A stretch of DNA of 61,515 nt from Alterirhizorhabdus solaris (GCF_007785815.1 NZ_VNIM01000014.1:1-61515); one strand, 5' to 3'; shown: positions 37,845-46,655, counted from the stretch's first letter. Notes: generated by a model not told the origin, from the letters alone. Numbers and translations: made by a program.

Positions 37845-39272
37845 TCACAGGCCCCGAAGGCGCTGTGCGATGTCGTGGATCAAGGTGACGGTACTCGTGT
37901 GGTCCACCGCGTTGAATTTGAGCTGTCGCACGAGATAAGCATAGGCGCAGGCCAGGACGGCGCGATCGCCTCCGGCGACGTCATAGGCCCAGTCGCGGCA
38001 GGCTTTGGCATAGCCTGGGAAGGGGTGGCAAGCGAGATAGACGTCGGGGTCGGTCCAGCTCTCTAGTGCGTGGTCGGCTTTGGCCCTTAGGCCGTCGCGC
38101 ACCGCGTCAGGATGAAAATAGATCGACAGATCGAGGCTGATCGGATCTAGCGCCGAGGCGCCTTCGCCCACTTCGCCGAAATCGATGATTATCGGGCGCC
38201 CGCTCTCCTCAATGAGGATATTGCCGCCGTGCAGATCGGCATGAATGCAGCCGGCTCGATGACGAACGGGGAGTGCCTCCACGTCGCTGAGGTTGAGGCC
38301 GTATTTCTGCATGGCGCGGTGGAAGTCCTCGTCCCAGAGCAGCCTGGCGCGTAGGACCGCGATCGGGGTTTCGCTGATCCGTCCCGCATCACTCCATCGC
38401 CGCATAGCGCCAGCCACGTCACTGACCGCGCCTTGCGCAAGGCCCGGGTCTCTCATCAACATCCGAAACATATCTTGGGTGAAAGTCTCGGCGAGGCTGT
38501 ATACGACCGCGCCGGACCCGCACGTACCCTTCAGCACGGTGCTCAATTTGGGTGTGAAGGACCCGTTCGGCAGATTCACTACGTGACGATCGAACGCATT
38601 GGTTTCCTGTTCGATCGCGGGCCGCGCCCCGATCTTGATTACCGTCGAGGCGATGACATGATCGTTACTGTTTTTCACCAAGCCGTGCATGACGCTCGCG
38701 CGCGACTTGCCTCCATCGAGCGGTTTGAGTTCGATTACATCGCCGCCGCGTTGCCGGGTAAAAACTTTGATCGCCCGCAGGTATCCCTCGTTCAGCCCGA
38801 GGCTGCGCCCGCGCGTATCGACGGTGATGGCGTCGAGCGCGGCGACGGTGGCGGCGATGCGCTGGACGTCCGCAATGAGCTGATCGATCGAGCGCTCCTT
38901 TTGGTAGTAGCCGACCGCCGCGACATCGCGCTGCTCACCCCAAATGTCGTAACGGTCTCCCTCGCGCATCAGCCCCATCAGCGCATCATCCGGCTCCGAG
39001 GTGGTGAGGAGATAGGTAGGGAGGCCCGGGGCGTTCGATTGTGCGAAGGCAAAGACGTCACGCCCGAAGCATGTGTCTGGTATAATCTCACCTTCCTTTT
39101 CCAAGATAGACAAGTCAAGGATCAGCAAGTCGACGAAATTCGCCCGCAATAGCGCGATCGCCTCATCCCTCGCCCTGGCATGCAGAACGGCGGCAACATG
39201 TGGCAGAGACCGCAGCCGCTGGCTGACCGACTCCGCGAAGAGTTCATGGTCCTCAACAAATAGGATTTTCAT
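37845..39272 (-). CDS. Receiver domain fused to kinase-fold phosphotransferase (APH-like)
   Basis: 475 residues. Residues 1–~130: a response-regulator receiver with E7-D8 pocket, phospho-acceptor D53 (LILDLS), T91 and K125, all intact. After a linker, residues ~185–470 have a protein-kinase/aminoglycoside-phosphotransferase fold. K213 (STVIKIG) fits the ATP-binding Lys, with Brenner-like H344-A-D346-x4-N351 (HADLHGGN) and D364-F-G for metal. The architecture resembles the kinase-like domains in predicted conflict systems. It overlaps the histidine-kinase gene by 20 bases and is last in the three-gene operon. The kinase part is presumably the effector, turned on by phosphorylation of the receiver. 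What it modifies is unknown. Confidence 0.85.
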   Translation of the reverse strand: MKILFVEDHELFAESVSQRLRSLPHVAAVLHARARDEAIALLRANFVDLLILDLSILEKEGEIIPDTCFGRDVFAFAQSNAPGLPTYLLTTSEPDDALMGLMREGDRYDIWGEQRDVAAVGYYQKERSIDQLIADVQRIAATVAALDAITVDTRGRSLGLNEGYLRAIKVFTRQRGGDVIELKPLDGGKSRASVMHGLVKNSNDHVIASTVIKIGARPAIEQETNAFDRHVVNLPNGSFTPKLSTVLKGTCGSGAVVYSLAETFTQDMFRMLMRDPGLAQGAVSDVAGAMRRWSDAGRISETPIAVLRARLLWDEDFHRAMQKYGLNLSDVEALPVRHRAGCIHADLHGGNILIEESGRPIIIDFGEVGEGASALDPISLDLSIYFHPDAVRDGLRAKADHALESWTDPDVYLACHPFPGYAKACRDWAYDVAGGDRAVLACAYAYLVRQLKFNAVDHTSTVTLIHDIAQRLRGL

Positions 39273-40146
39273 TTTTCCGGTACCATCTCAGCTCGAAATG
39301 TGTGCCATCCTCGTCCGGGCGAAGCAGCAGTTCGCCCTGCATCGAGACCATGGCTTCGCGCGCAAGCGACAACCCATATCCCGAATGTCCGACTTTGCTC
39401 GAGATGCCGTCCTGGAGGAGCTCAGCCGGCGGGTGTGTCAGGCCGGGACCATTGTCCTTCACGAACAGCCAGTTCTCATGAGCGGTGTAGCCCCAGGAGA
39501 TCACGACTTGCGCCCTCTGACCGACCTGCGCCGCGACCGCTTCCAGGGCGTTTCGCAGCCCGTTCGAGAGCGCCATTTCGAGCTGCGCCTCGTCCGCACT
39601 CACCAGAAATTGCTCCGGTCCGGTGATAATGATCTCGGTCCCGCCGATATCGGGCTGTGCTGCGACCAGCTCAGCGACTAGGCTCGCCAAGTCGATCTCG
39701 TCGAACTTCGGTGTGGCGGTAGCGGTGCGCATGTTTCGCAGCGCCTCTGAGCGCAGGGAAAGCTGCGTGATCAGGCGTTTCGTCTGCGAGGCGTCATAAT
39801 TGCCGACCTCGGCAGGCGCGGACGCCATCAGGCCACCGATCAGCGGGGCGATCTCGTGGAGGATGCGGCTGCTGACGTCACGCACCACTTTACTGTAGAT
39901 GCTGGCCTCGGTTTCTGACGCGTCTTCGCTCGCAGGCTTCTCCCCCATCGGCTGGTCTGGCGCCGCCAGCCGATCGCAGCCGATCCTGAGTGCACGCTGG
40001 ATCCACGGAACGGTTTCCGCTTTTTCTAGCTGGCGTAGCATCGCCGCATCCTCGGTGAGCGCTTCGGTCGAGAAAAAGCGCGCCGCCTCTAAGCGAATCT
40101 CCGTGTCGGGCGCGTAGATTCGCTCGAGCGCCTCCTTGCGTGTCAC
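39253..40146 (-). CDS. Soluble histidine kinase with HEAT-like N-terminus
   Basis: 297 residues, no membrane segments. The first ~60 residues resemble HEAT repeats (EIRLEAARFFSTEALTED...VPWIQRAL). The dimerisation helix has phospho-His H97 (ILHEIAPLIGG), a shortened form of the usual HExxxP box. The ATPase has the N box in LSNGLRNALEAV, G1 as VKDNGPGL and G2 as GHSGYGLSLA. It starts with GTG overlapping the ATPase stop (GTGA), and its end overlaps the receiver/kinase gene. It probably receives a signal from the ATPase and passes phosphate to D53 of the next protein. Confidence 0.9.
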   Translation of the reverse strand: MTRKEALERIYAPDTEIRLEAARFFSTEALTEDAAMLRQLEKAETVPWIQRALRIGCDRLAAPDQPMGEKPASEDASETEASIYSKVVRDVSSRILHEIAPLIGGLMASAPAEVGNYDASQTKRLITQLSLRSEALRNMRTATATPKFDEIDLASLVAELVAAQPDIGGTEIIITGPEQFLVSADEAQLEMALSNGLRNALEAVAAQVGQRAQVVISWGYTAHENWLFVKDNGPGLTHPPAELLQDGISSKVGHSGYGLSLAREAMVSMQGELLLRPDEDGTHFELRWYRKNENPIC

Positions 40147-41975
40147 AGGGCGTGATCGTCGTAAAAGCTAGCTCGATCGCGAAAGGCTCGCAGTCCGCCT
40201 TCCATTATGCTCGTTATGGCTCCGACGGCGCCCAGACCCTCCAGCGGCTCCGCGATAGCGACCGAACCGTGGCGGCCGTCGGACACCAGCTGGACTACCC
40301 AGTCGGCATTCCCGAGAACCGGAATATTAGCGTTGTGGGTCGCCAAGATAATCTGGGTATCGTCTGCCCTTTTTCTCAGCGACTGAATCAGCGTCTCGAC
40401 GATAAAGGCGTTGTCGATATGATCCTCGGGCTGGTCGATGATCAGGATTCTATCAGAGTGCTGGAAGATGATCGGAAGGATCACGGTGCATCGCTGTCCG
40501 GCGGACAGGTCCGAGATGTCCTTGTATTCAGTCCCGTCGAGCAATCGGAGGCGCACCGCGTCTTCGATCGTGACGACAAGGACGTCGGCGGTGCCGGCGT
40601 CGGACAGCGCATTGATCACGCGCACCGCACGGTCGCGCGGGAGCCCGCTCGCTCTGGCCAAGCTCTCGAAATCACCATTTTCGACATAGCGGACTAGCTC
40701 GCGTGGGCTAACCGTCTGGGCGAGCGTGATCGCAACATCATTGTATTTCAGCCCCGAGCCGCGCAGGTTTTCGATAAGCGCGCGGGTATAGGCGGCGTAT
40801 CTAGCCGATCTCGTGATCGAGACTTTGATCTTGGGCTGAAGCGCGAGGTTAAGCCTGTTGGCAACATCGGCGCGGCTTCTGAAGCGTAGGCCGCGCAACT
40901 TCTCCAGATCGTCCAGCAAGGCGTCGCGTTCGGTCAGAAGGGTTACGAGGCGACTGGCGCGATCCGCGCTGGTGCGCGATAGTATGTCGAGTCTGGCGAG
41001 ATCACGTCGGGCCTCATGAAGGCTCTTCTCGATGACGCCGGCGCCCGCGATCGCATCCTCGATCGCCTTACGAGCTTCGCGAAAACTACCCTCGATCTTG
41101 ACGCGTTGCTGCCTCAGCGTCTGCCGCTGGACGTCTAGATCGTCGCGGATGACCTCCATCCGCTGAAGCGCGTCGCCCGCCTGTTCGGTCGCCTGCTGGA
41201 AGCGTGCGCCGAGGGCGGCCAGCTCGGCATCACCTTCCGGGGCATCGGGGAGGTAGCGATCGGGGAGGTCCGTCAGCAGGGCGGCCCACGTCCCGATAAT
41301 TTCCATGAGCTGGCCGCGCGCGGCGTCGCGCTCTGCCAGTGTATTTAAAGCGCGTGACAGTAACGCAACACGCTCCTGCTTGGCGAGATCGATCTCGTTC
41401 TGTGTCCGGAACGCCGCCTGTTGCCGTTCGAGGTTTGCCACCTTCTCGGTCAGCATCGCTCGCTGCGCCAACTCGTCTTCAAGCCGGGTGACTTCGGTGC
41501 GGAGTGGTTTCAGAAGGCGATCGAGCGCGCGGATGCGATCCTTGATGTCGGTCTCGTGTCTGCGCGTCTCGCTCCGGTCGGAAAGGAAGGCATCGATCAG
41601 GTTCAGCCGCCCTTGCTCACTAAGCGCAACATTCTCGATCTCCTTCTGGGAGAAGATGATCGGGGGTTCCTCGGTGAGAAATCCGTCGCTGCGGGGTCCG
41701 TCCTCGGTTGCCGTGCGAGAGAGGGTAACCTCGTCCAAGATATCCGAAGCCGTCAGCACGATCTCGCCGTCCGCCAGTGTCGCCCGGGCATGCTTGAGCG
41801 ACTGCTCCGCATCCTCAGCTGTTTGACTACGCGTGCCGAACACATAGCGGATCAGCTCAATGACAGATGTCTTGCCGGTTCCACGCGCACCAATCAGCAC
41901 GTTGAGGCCCGGTTTCAACCGGAGATCCAGGCCGGTTAGGAATCCGCCTTCGACATGGATGTGTCTGATCGTCAC
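40143..41975 (-). CDS. SMC/TrlF-like coiled-coil ABC ATPase, first gene of three-gene operon
   Basis: 610 residues. Walker A is GARGTGKT (29–36), then a long helical middle rich in coiled-coil heptads (~150–370). The ABC signature is DLSAGQRC (~489–496), and Walker B with catalytic Glu is RILIIDQPED (D514, E517), followed by LATHNANIPVLG. The C-terminal block resembles the ATPase of TrlF-type proteins. It begins with GTG at 41975, close to a TATTAT sequence that could be a -10 element, which would give a very short leader. Coiled-coil ABC ATPases are frequent sensors in phage defence, and that is the role I infer here. Confidence 0.88.
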   Translation of the reverse strand: MTIRHIHVEGGFLTGLDLRLKPGLNVLIGARGTGKTSVIELIRYVFGTRSQTAEDAEQSLKHARATLADGEIVLTASDILDEVTLSRTATEDGPRSDGFLTEEPPIIFSQKEIENVALSEQGRLNLIDAFLSDRSETRRHETDIKDRIRALDRLLKPLRTEVTRLEDELAQRAMLTEKVANLERQQAAFRTQNEIDLAKQERVALLSRALNTLAERDAARGQLMEIIGTWAALLTDLPDRYLPDAPEGDAELAALGARFQQATEQAGDALQRMEVIRDDLDVQRQTLRQQRVKIEGSFREARKAIEDAIAGAGVIEKSLHEARRDLARLDILSRTSADRASRLVTLLTERDALLDDLEKLRGLRFRSRADVANRLNLALQPKIKVSITRSARYAAYTRALIENLRGSGLKYNDVAITLAQTVSPRELVRYVENGDFESLARASGLPRDRAVRVINALSDAGTADVLVVTIEDAVRLRLLDGTEYKDISDLSAGQRCTVILPIIFQHSDRILIIDQPEDHIDNAFIVETLIQSLRKRADDTQIILATHNANIPVLGNADWVVQLVSDGRHGSVAIAEPLEGLGAVGAITSIMEGGLRAFRDRASFYDDHAL

Positions 41976-42405
41976 CGTATAATACCCTCGGCCCCCTCGT
42001 CGCGCTTAGCGGCTACATCCGTGCCCTTCGGGGGTAGAATCTGCAACCACCGATCCATCGCTTCAATCCGGACGCGGCCACATGTAACCGATTGGCAGCT
42101 AGGCGCGATCAGTGCCCGATACCTGCCAGGCCGCAGTCGGCCAGGCTCGCTCGTTCGGAGCTAGGGCGCTGGCGAACGCCTGAAGGTCCGCTCCTGCTGG
42201 AAGCGGTCGTCCACTGCAGGCGTTGAGAACGGCGGGTAAGTCCGCAATCCCTGCCGTTCCAGTATCATCATGGACCAAGCTTGAGCTTTCCCAGCGTTCG
42301 GACCGATCCGAGACCTCAGTTTCTCAGCGGCGACAAGCGCGATCGCTCAAGGGGCGCGCGCTAGGCACTAGGCCGCATTAGACGTCTACAGCCGGTATGC
42401 GCGCT
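41976..42405. other. Gene-free stretch upstream of the ATPase operon
   Basis: 430 bases between the first gene of the ATPase/kinase operon and the HGG-motif gene end. It must hold the operon promoter (near 41980–42010 on the minus strand, TATTAT at 41979–41984). Frames crossing it have no recognisable motifs or starts, and I see no repeat array or RNA gene. Confidence 0.45.
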
Positions 42406-42765
42406 TTAGATGTCGTCGAGCACGGCGCGCACCGCCTTAATCAGCACGCCAACCGAGTGCCGCAACTCGACCGCCTCGCCCGTCCATTCGCCCGTACGAT
42501 ATGCGCCGTTTCGCTCACCCTTTGGCGCGCCGCTTCCTCGGGCGCCCCCGTGGACGCGGCAACGTTTCCTGCCCTTGATCGCGGGCGACTGGCACTCCGT
42601 TCCTCTCCGGGTCTTCGCGAGACATCGGGGTGCCGCCCGCATGTGGAAAAGCCGGAAGTCGGTCAGCGGATGGGGTGCACCGGGCACTCTGGGAAGGGGT
42701 AGGTCCGTCGGGTTGGCCAGGAAAATCGTCTCCCCCTCCCCCGACATGAATGTGCTGATGAGCAT
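42406..42765 (-). CDS. Small HGG-motif Cys-rich protein
   Basis: 119 residues if started at ATG 42765 (AGGAG seven bases upstream), or 78 from the internal ATG at 42642 that begins the conserved part. The conserved part reads RCLAKTRRGTECQSPAIKGRKRCRVHGGARGSGAPKGERNGAYRTG. Four Cys/His residues and the HGGxxGSGAPKGNRN-like element recur in small genes of sphingomonads and other alphaproteobacterial islands and prophages. The function is unknown, perhaps nucleic-acid binding. It overlaps the preceding gene (42515–43384) by ~250 bases in another frame. Confidence 0.65.
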   Translation of the reverse strand: MLISTFMSGEGETIFLANPTDLPLPRVPGAPHPLTDFRLFHMRAAPRCLAKTRRGTECQSPAIKGRKRCRVHGGARGSGAPKGERNGAYRTGEWTGEAVELRHSVGVLIKAVRAVLDDI

Positions 42766-43384
42766 GGTGGTGGCGCTCCTGCTTGACGGTGATCCTCTGG
42801 GTGCGGGACTTGCCTTTAAGCTTCGACAGGGCGTCGGTCTGCATTACGAACGTGCGCGCGAGCTTGCCAGCGAGGGCAACGGACTGAGGGTCGGGCACGG
42901 CAGTCGCCATTGCACGGGAAGCCAGTTTCATCGTCATGAGATGTACCGCGACCATCTGCGCCGCGAGCGCGGCCTCAATCTCGTTCTTAGGACGGACGCT
43001 GTTGACGATTGCGAGGGCAGCGTTGAGCTCGCCCTCGTTCGGCACCATCGCACCTTGCTCCTCGCGCCAACGCTGTCCGCAGAGAGCCAGAAGCTGATCG
43101 AGAAACGTATTGGCGACGCTGCTGGACCGAGTTCCGAAGGTGTCGCAGATCTGCACCCACCATCCATCCGGATCACGGTGCGGGGCCGCAAGCTGGAACC
43201 CGCCGTCCACATGCTCCACGGCAATGCCAGGGCTTGATGGCCGACGGGCAAGGCGGCGGCGTGCCGGCTCGACACCAGTTCGGAGAGCGGGAGGCATCTC
43301 GGGTTTGCTAACGATATCGTCGTCCGGGGGCGAACTAGCGGCAAGGCAAGAAGAGCGTAGCGGCATCGTGGATGCTCCTGTCAT
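42515..43384 (-). CDS. Conserved hypothetical protein with His-rich tail
   Basis: 289 residues starting at ATG 43384 (GGGGAG six bases upstream); ATG 43366 is an alternative, also with AGGAG. The middle is well structured: VEHVDGGFQLAAPHRDPDGW, STFLDQLL-type core, PNEGELNAALAIVNSVRPKNE and AAQMVAVHLMTMKLA. The tail has an HHHAHQHIHV stretch. I recall similar proteins next to the HGG-motif gene in sphingomonads; they may belong to mobile elements. The last ~80 codons overlap the HGG gene, so where this protein really ends is not certain. Confidence 0.65.
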   Translation of the reverse strand: MTGASTMPLRSSCLAASSPPDDDIVSKPEMPPALRTGVEPARRRLARRPSSPGIAVEHVDGGFQLAAPHRDPDGWWVQICDTFGTRSSSVANTFLDQLLALCGQRWREEQGAMVPNEGELNAALAIVNSVRPKNEIEAALAAQMVAVHLMTMKLASRAMATAVPDPQSVALAGKLARTFVMQTDALSKLKGKSRTQRITVKQERHHHAHQHIHVGGGGDDFPGQPDGPTPSQSARCTPSADRLPAFPHAGGTPMSREDPERNGVPVARDQGQETLPRPRGRPRKRRAKG

Positions 43385-43603
43385 CGCGCTCTCCCCAACG
43401 CACTGCTCTTATACTCGCATACGCTTCCAAGGTCGAGACTTTGACAACCATTCACACTCTGAATGACCGGAACCGACCACCTCAAGTCGTTCGCTAGTTC
43501 GGTACTGAACGGCTGTTTCTCCCGAAACCTGCCGTTCGTTCACCCTGTCCGCTGCAAGATCGCAGGGGCCGAATTGGAATCTCTCCGAAGCATCCGTCAA
43601 TTT

Positions 43604-43738
43604 GTCAGTGATCCTTGCCGCAATCTTGTCGAGCGCCTGTTCAGCAAGCTCAAGAACTGGCGCCGCGTCGCCACGCGATATGACAAAACCAAAGAGTCTT
43701 ATCTCGGCTTCGTCAGCCTTGCCTCAGCACTCCTGTGA
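43604..43738 (+). pseudogene. C-terminal fragment of an IS5-family transposase
   Basis: The end of a plus-strand frame reads RNLVERLFSKLKNWRRVATRYDKTK followed by LASALL, the conserved C-terminus of IS5-family DDE transposases (RNxxERxFxKLKxWRRVATRYDK). Upstream sequence in the same frame is unrelated, and no terminal inverted repeats were identified, so this is a remnant. Confidence 0.75.
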
Positions 43739-44494
43739 CTACTCTTTGTCCACGACGCCTAGAACCGTAGTGCTGTTCTTCCTTCTTACCTCAACGGCCA
43801 AATCTGACCGCGGAAACCGCATTTCAACGGAGCGTTCGATCTCCTTGAGCGCCTTTCCGACCTGGCCCGCGATGATGCGAAGCCACTTCAGGACCTCTTC
43901 TCGCCGACCGACCTCGGACTGACCGTCGATCTTGTACACATACTCGATCGCATCTTCATCGAGCGAAAAGAACGGTGCCCGCCTCTTCAGCACGCCCGAG
44001 CCGTGCTGCTCGACTAGCGGCAAAACAGCGTAAGCTGCCGCTTTGAGGAAAACCATCGCTTCCTGATAAACATAAAAGGCCGACGTGATGGAGCCGACTT
44101 CCTTTGCCGTCAGTGGTTCGATGCGGGCCAAATTGTCCTTGTTCGGGAAGATCGATCGGAAGACAGGAATCCAGATCATTCCTCCTTGAAAGGCGGAGTC
44201 GTTTTTCACGAACTCGACTGCATAGTTTGTTTCGCGCCAAATCCGCCAAAGTTCGGCGTAGGCGATGGCGCGTGCTGTTTGTTCGGTCTGATCACGCTTC
44301 TTTTGGTCGACCCGTCGTTGCAGCCATCCATTCCAGAGCAGGCCGATCAGACCGCCTGCAAACGCGATAAGCGCCGGCAACGCCGCCGGGCTGAACCAGC
44401 CGGCGTCTTTGCTGGACTTGAGGTAACATAACAGCGCGGTCGGAACAGATTTCACCAACGACTGCGCCACTACGATGCAATGCGGATCAACCAT
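43739..44494 (-). CDS. Hypothetical membrane-anchored protein
   Basis: 251 residues. ATG 44494 has AAGGAG six bases upstream, a very good site. One clear membrane helix (about residues 36–56, ALPALIAFAGGLIGLLW) is followed by a basic stretch (QRRVDQKKR) that suggests the rest is cytoplasmic. The C-terminal ~190 residues are mostly helical. No family is recognised. It is in the AT-richer part of the island between an IS remnant and a lipoprotein-like gene; a role in defence or in surface exclusion is only a guess. Confidence 0.65.
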   Translation of the reverse strand: MVDPHCIVVAQSLVKSVPTALLCYLKSSKDAGWFSPAALPALIAFAGGLIGLLWNGWLQRRVDQKKRDQTEQTARAIAYAELWRIWRETNYAVEFVKNDSAFQGGMIWIPVFRSIFPNKDNLARIEPLTAKEVGSITSAFYVYQEAMVFLKAAAYAVLPLVEQHGSGVLKRRAPFFSLDEDAIEYVYKIDGQSEVGRREEVLKWLRIIAGQVGKALKEIERSVEMRFPRSDLAVEVRRKNSTTVLGVVDKE

Positions 44495-44584
44495 TCTGGA
44501 CTCCTTAATCGCTTATTACGGCCCCTTAGCATAGTGTCTTGACGCCCCCCCTGTTTTTAGCGATTGCGTATTTGACAAACCCGC

Positions 44585-44917
44585 CTAAAACTTCGGATGC
44601 GGAAACCCAGTGAAAGGCATTTTCGCACATTGAACTTGAACTATTATCGGGTCTCCGACGCTCTTGAAATATACCCGATACAGTCCGCTTTCTCGATTAA
44701 TTTTTGCCCAATAAAGAGACTTCTCGTCTTTTTCCCAGTCGAGAACGATCTCGCGGTTGTTTACTGAGTAAATCGGAGTCGTTTCTCGACATTCATCCCT
44801 GCACCATCTCTTGTTCTGCAAGTTTATGCGCAGCACAGACTTATTTGGATGTTCGTTTGGCGACGAGCATGCCAGATTGAAAGCAAGCGCAGTGGCCGCA
44901 GCAAGCCACGCGCTCAC
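44585..44917 (-). CDS. Hypothetical lipoprotein
   Basis: 110 residues. The N-terminus MSAWLAAATALAFNLACSSP is a signal peptide ending with a lipobox-like LAFNLAC (Cys about residue 17). The rest is polar with four further Cys (CRDEC, CAKM) and predicted beta segments. The start is GTG 44917, with GGAG eight bases before it, and overlaps the stop of the preceding small gene. No family is known to me. Confidence 0.55.
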   Translation of the reverse strand: MSAWLAAATALAFNLACSSPNEHPNKSVLRINLQNKRWCRDECRETTPIYSVNNREIVLDWEKDEKSLYWAKINRESGLYRVYFKSVGDPIIVQVQCAKMPFTGFPHPKF

Positions 44918-45060
44918 TCCGGCTTCTCCACCGGCTTATACTTCACCAGCTTCTTCACCCGCTCGTCAAAGCGCGCCTCGTCGTCGTCGCACTCTAGAGC
45001 GCGAGCGGCTTCTTTGAATTTGTCGAGTTGGTTCGAACTAGTCGTCGGAGTCTTCATCAT
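44914..45060 (-). CDS. Small acidic helical protein, 48 aa
   Basis: 48 residues beginning MMKTPTTSSNQLDKFKEAARAL. The following segment ECDDDEARFDERVKKLVKYKPV is a pattern I recall from small alphaproteobacterial proteins (DKFKEAARELExDDDEAxFDExLKKL). It overlaps the end of the DUF4143 ATPase by ~20 bases and the start of the lipoprotein-like gene by 4, so the three may be co-transcribed. The frame is open further upstream, but the internal ATG at 45060 fits the family pattern. Confidence 0.55.
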   Translation of the reverse strand: MMKTPTTSSNQLDKFKEAARALECDDDEARFDERVKKLVKYKPVEKPE

Positions 45061-46498
45061 GATCGTCAACTCCAAGGTGTGCAAATTTCTTAGCGCTCTG
45101 AGCCGCGTTCTTTCCAACGGTATAGCAGTAGAGAGAGGTAGGTAGGATTAGTATCTTCCTGCCCTCTATGTAAACATCGTCCAAGGACACGGTCTTAGTC
45201 GTGAAAAACACAGCCCTTGTCTTCGGCTGTTTTGACAGCAATACTCTAAGATGTTTCAGCTCGACCTCTGGCTTTGCTGCGATCCGATCTGACCACTTTA
45301 TCTCTCCAGCCCATTGCGCCTTCTGTTCGGCTTCGCTTATGGAGACAACGTCTACTTCACCGCCGCGCCATCTCGCATACCGCAAGTTGGAGAAAGACAA
45401 AGAATGCTGCCACTGACTAAATACGGCGGACTCTGCCAAGTGCCCGATCAGGGAGTGGTCCGTTTCCTTCGCTACCGTAAAAAGGGCGGCGCGCATCGAA
45501 GGGTTGCTGAGATAAACCTTGAAGTTCCTCTCTCGTTGCATTGATCGGCACGACTCGTTCACAGTGGGAAGCTTTATTATGAGGAACGCGCTTTCTAGAT
45601 ACTCGATGTAAGTTCGTACGATATTTTTTGATATACCTGACTCTTGGGAAATTCCCTCATAACTAGCCTCATGTCCCGCATTATATGCAAGGAACATAAA
45701 CAACTTTTTCAACTCTTGAATGTTATTTATTCCGTACAAACTCGGCAAGTCGTTAAGAAGCACCTTCTCGACGATGTCGCTTCGTATAAAGCGGTCAGGA
45801 TTTCTGCGCACTTCTTCGTTAAATACTGCCTCCGGGTAACCCCCATAATTCAGGTAATCGATAAACAACTTGTTCAATAATTGTATATTTTGACAGTGAT
45901 ACCATCCTCTGTGCTCACCCTGTTGCACGAGGTCTTTGTTGCCAGAGAAATCTACATATTCGCTGAACGTGAGTGGGGGCAAAACGAAGTCCGAGAAACG
46001 GCCAGCGCCAGACTCTTGGCTGCGAAGCTTTAAAGCTGCGGCGGCCGAGCCCGAGGCAACGAACCGGACGTTCGGATAGGTGTCTACAAGATCCTTTAAG
46101 TGAACCTGCCAGTCGCGAAGGTATTGTATCTCATCGAACATTATAAGGCATTGCTCTCCCCGCGAAGCGGGTAAGACCGCGTCGACGAAGAACGACAAAG
46201 GTTGGTTAGAGTACAGCGGTGTATCGATACTGGCATACAAAATGTTAGAGCCGGGCATCCCCTGCTCCAACGCCTTCGCTGCCAATTGTCGTATCATAAC
46301 CGTCTTGCCAACTCGACGCGGTCCCATCAAGATTGCAGCGCGCTTGACCCTGAAGTTCAGAGCCAGTTTACAGAATGGCGCCAGGTAGACGCGCTCTGGG
46401 AGATTTGCCGTTGGTAACGAGCTGGGATCGTCGGAGTCCCACCACGGATTATCCAACGCTAACCGAGCATCAATGTCATCGCGAGAAATTTGAAGCAT
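45038..46498 (-). CDS. AAA_14/DUF4143 ATPase
   Basis: 486 residues. Walker A is MGPRRVGKTVMIRQ (about 59–66), Walker B QCLIMFDEIQYLRDW, and the sensor FVASGSAAAAL; the C-terminal DUF4143 nuclease-like region includes AESAVFSQWQHS and a RWRGGEVDVV segment. The family is widespread and poorly understood; it combines an AAA+ module with a PD-(D/E)xK-like fold, and the GGEVDVV motif here would be consistent with that. The gene is AT-richer than the rest of the window. It starts at ATG 46498. Its role is not known. Confidence 0.85.
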   Translation of the reverse strand: MLQISRDDIDARLALDNPWWDSDDPSSLPTANLPERVYLAPFCKLALNFRVKRAAILMGPRRVGKTVMIRQLAAKALEQGMPGSNILYASIDTPLYSNQPLSFFVDAVLPASRGEQCLIMFDEIQYLRDWQVHLKDLVDTYPNVRFVASGSAAAALKLRSQESGAGRFSDFVLPPLTFSEYVDFSGNKDLVQQGEHRGWYHCQNIQLLNKLFIDYLNYGGYPEAVFNEEVRRNPDRFIRSDIVEKVLLNDLPSLYGINNIQELKKLFMFLAYNAGHEASYEGISQESGISKNIVRTYIEYLESAFLIIKLPTVNESCRSMQRERNFKVYLSNPSMRAALFTVAKETDHSLIGHLAESAVFSQWQHSLSFSNLRYARWRGGEVDVVSISEAEQKAQWAGEIKWSDRIAAKPEVELKHLRVLLSKQPKTRAVFFTTKTVSLDDVYIEGRKILILPTSLYCYTVGKNAAQSAKKFAHLGVDDHDEDSDD

Positions 46499-46655
46499 GC
46501 AAATAAGGTACCTTGCGGATGCTTAACCGTCAAACTCGACCAAACCGTTGATAAACAAGGGAAAATCGTGCGCACTTAAGATGCGCCTCTAGCCGTGTTT
46601 CGGCTTCGTTCGCCAGCGTGACCGATTTCGCGTCCCGCGAAGCACGCGGCCAACC

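Noticed and set aside
37845-39272. Aminoglycoside-resistance phosphotransferase
   Set aside because: The kinase-like motifs are shared with many families; the receiver domain and the coupled histidine kinase and ATPase make an antibiotic-resistance role improbable.
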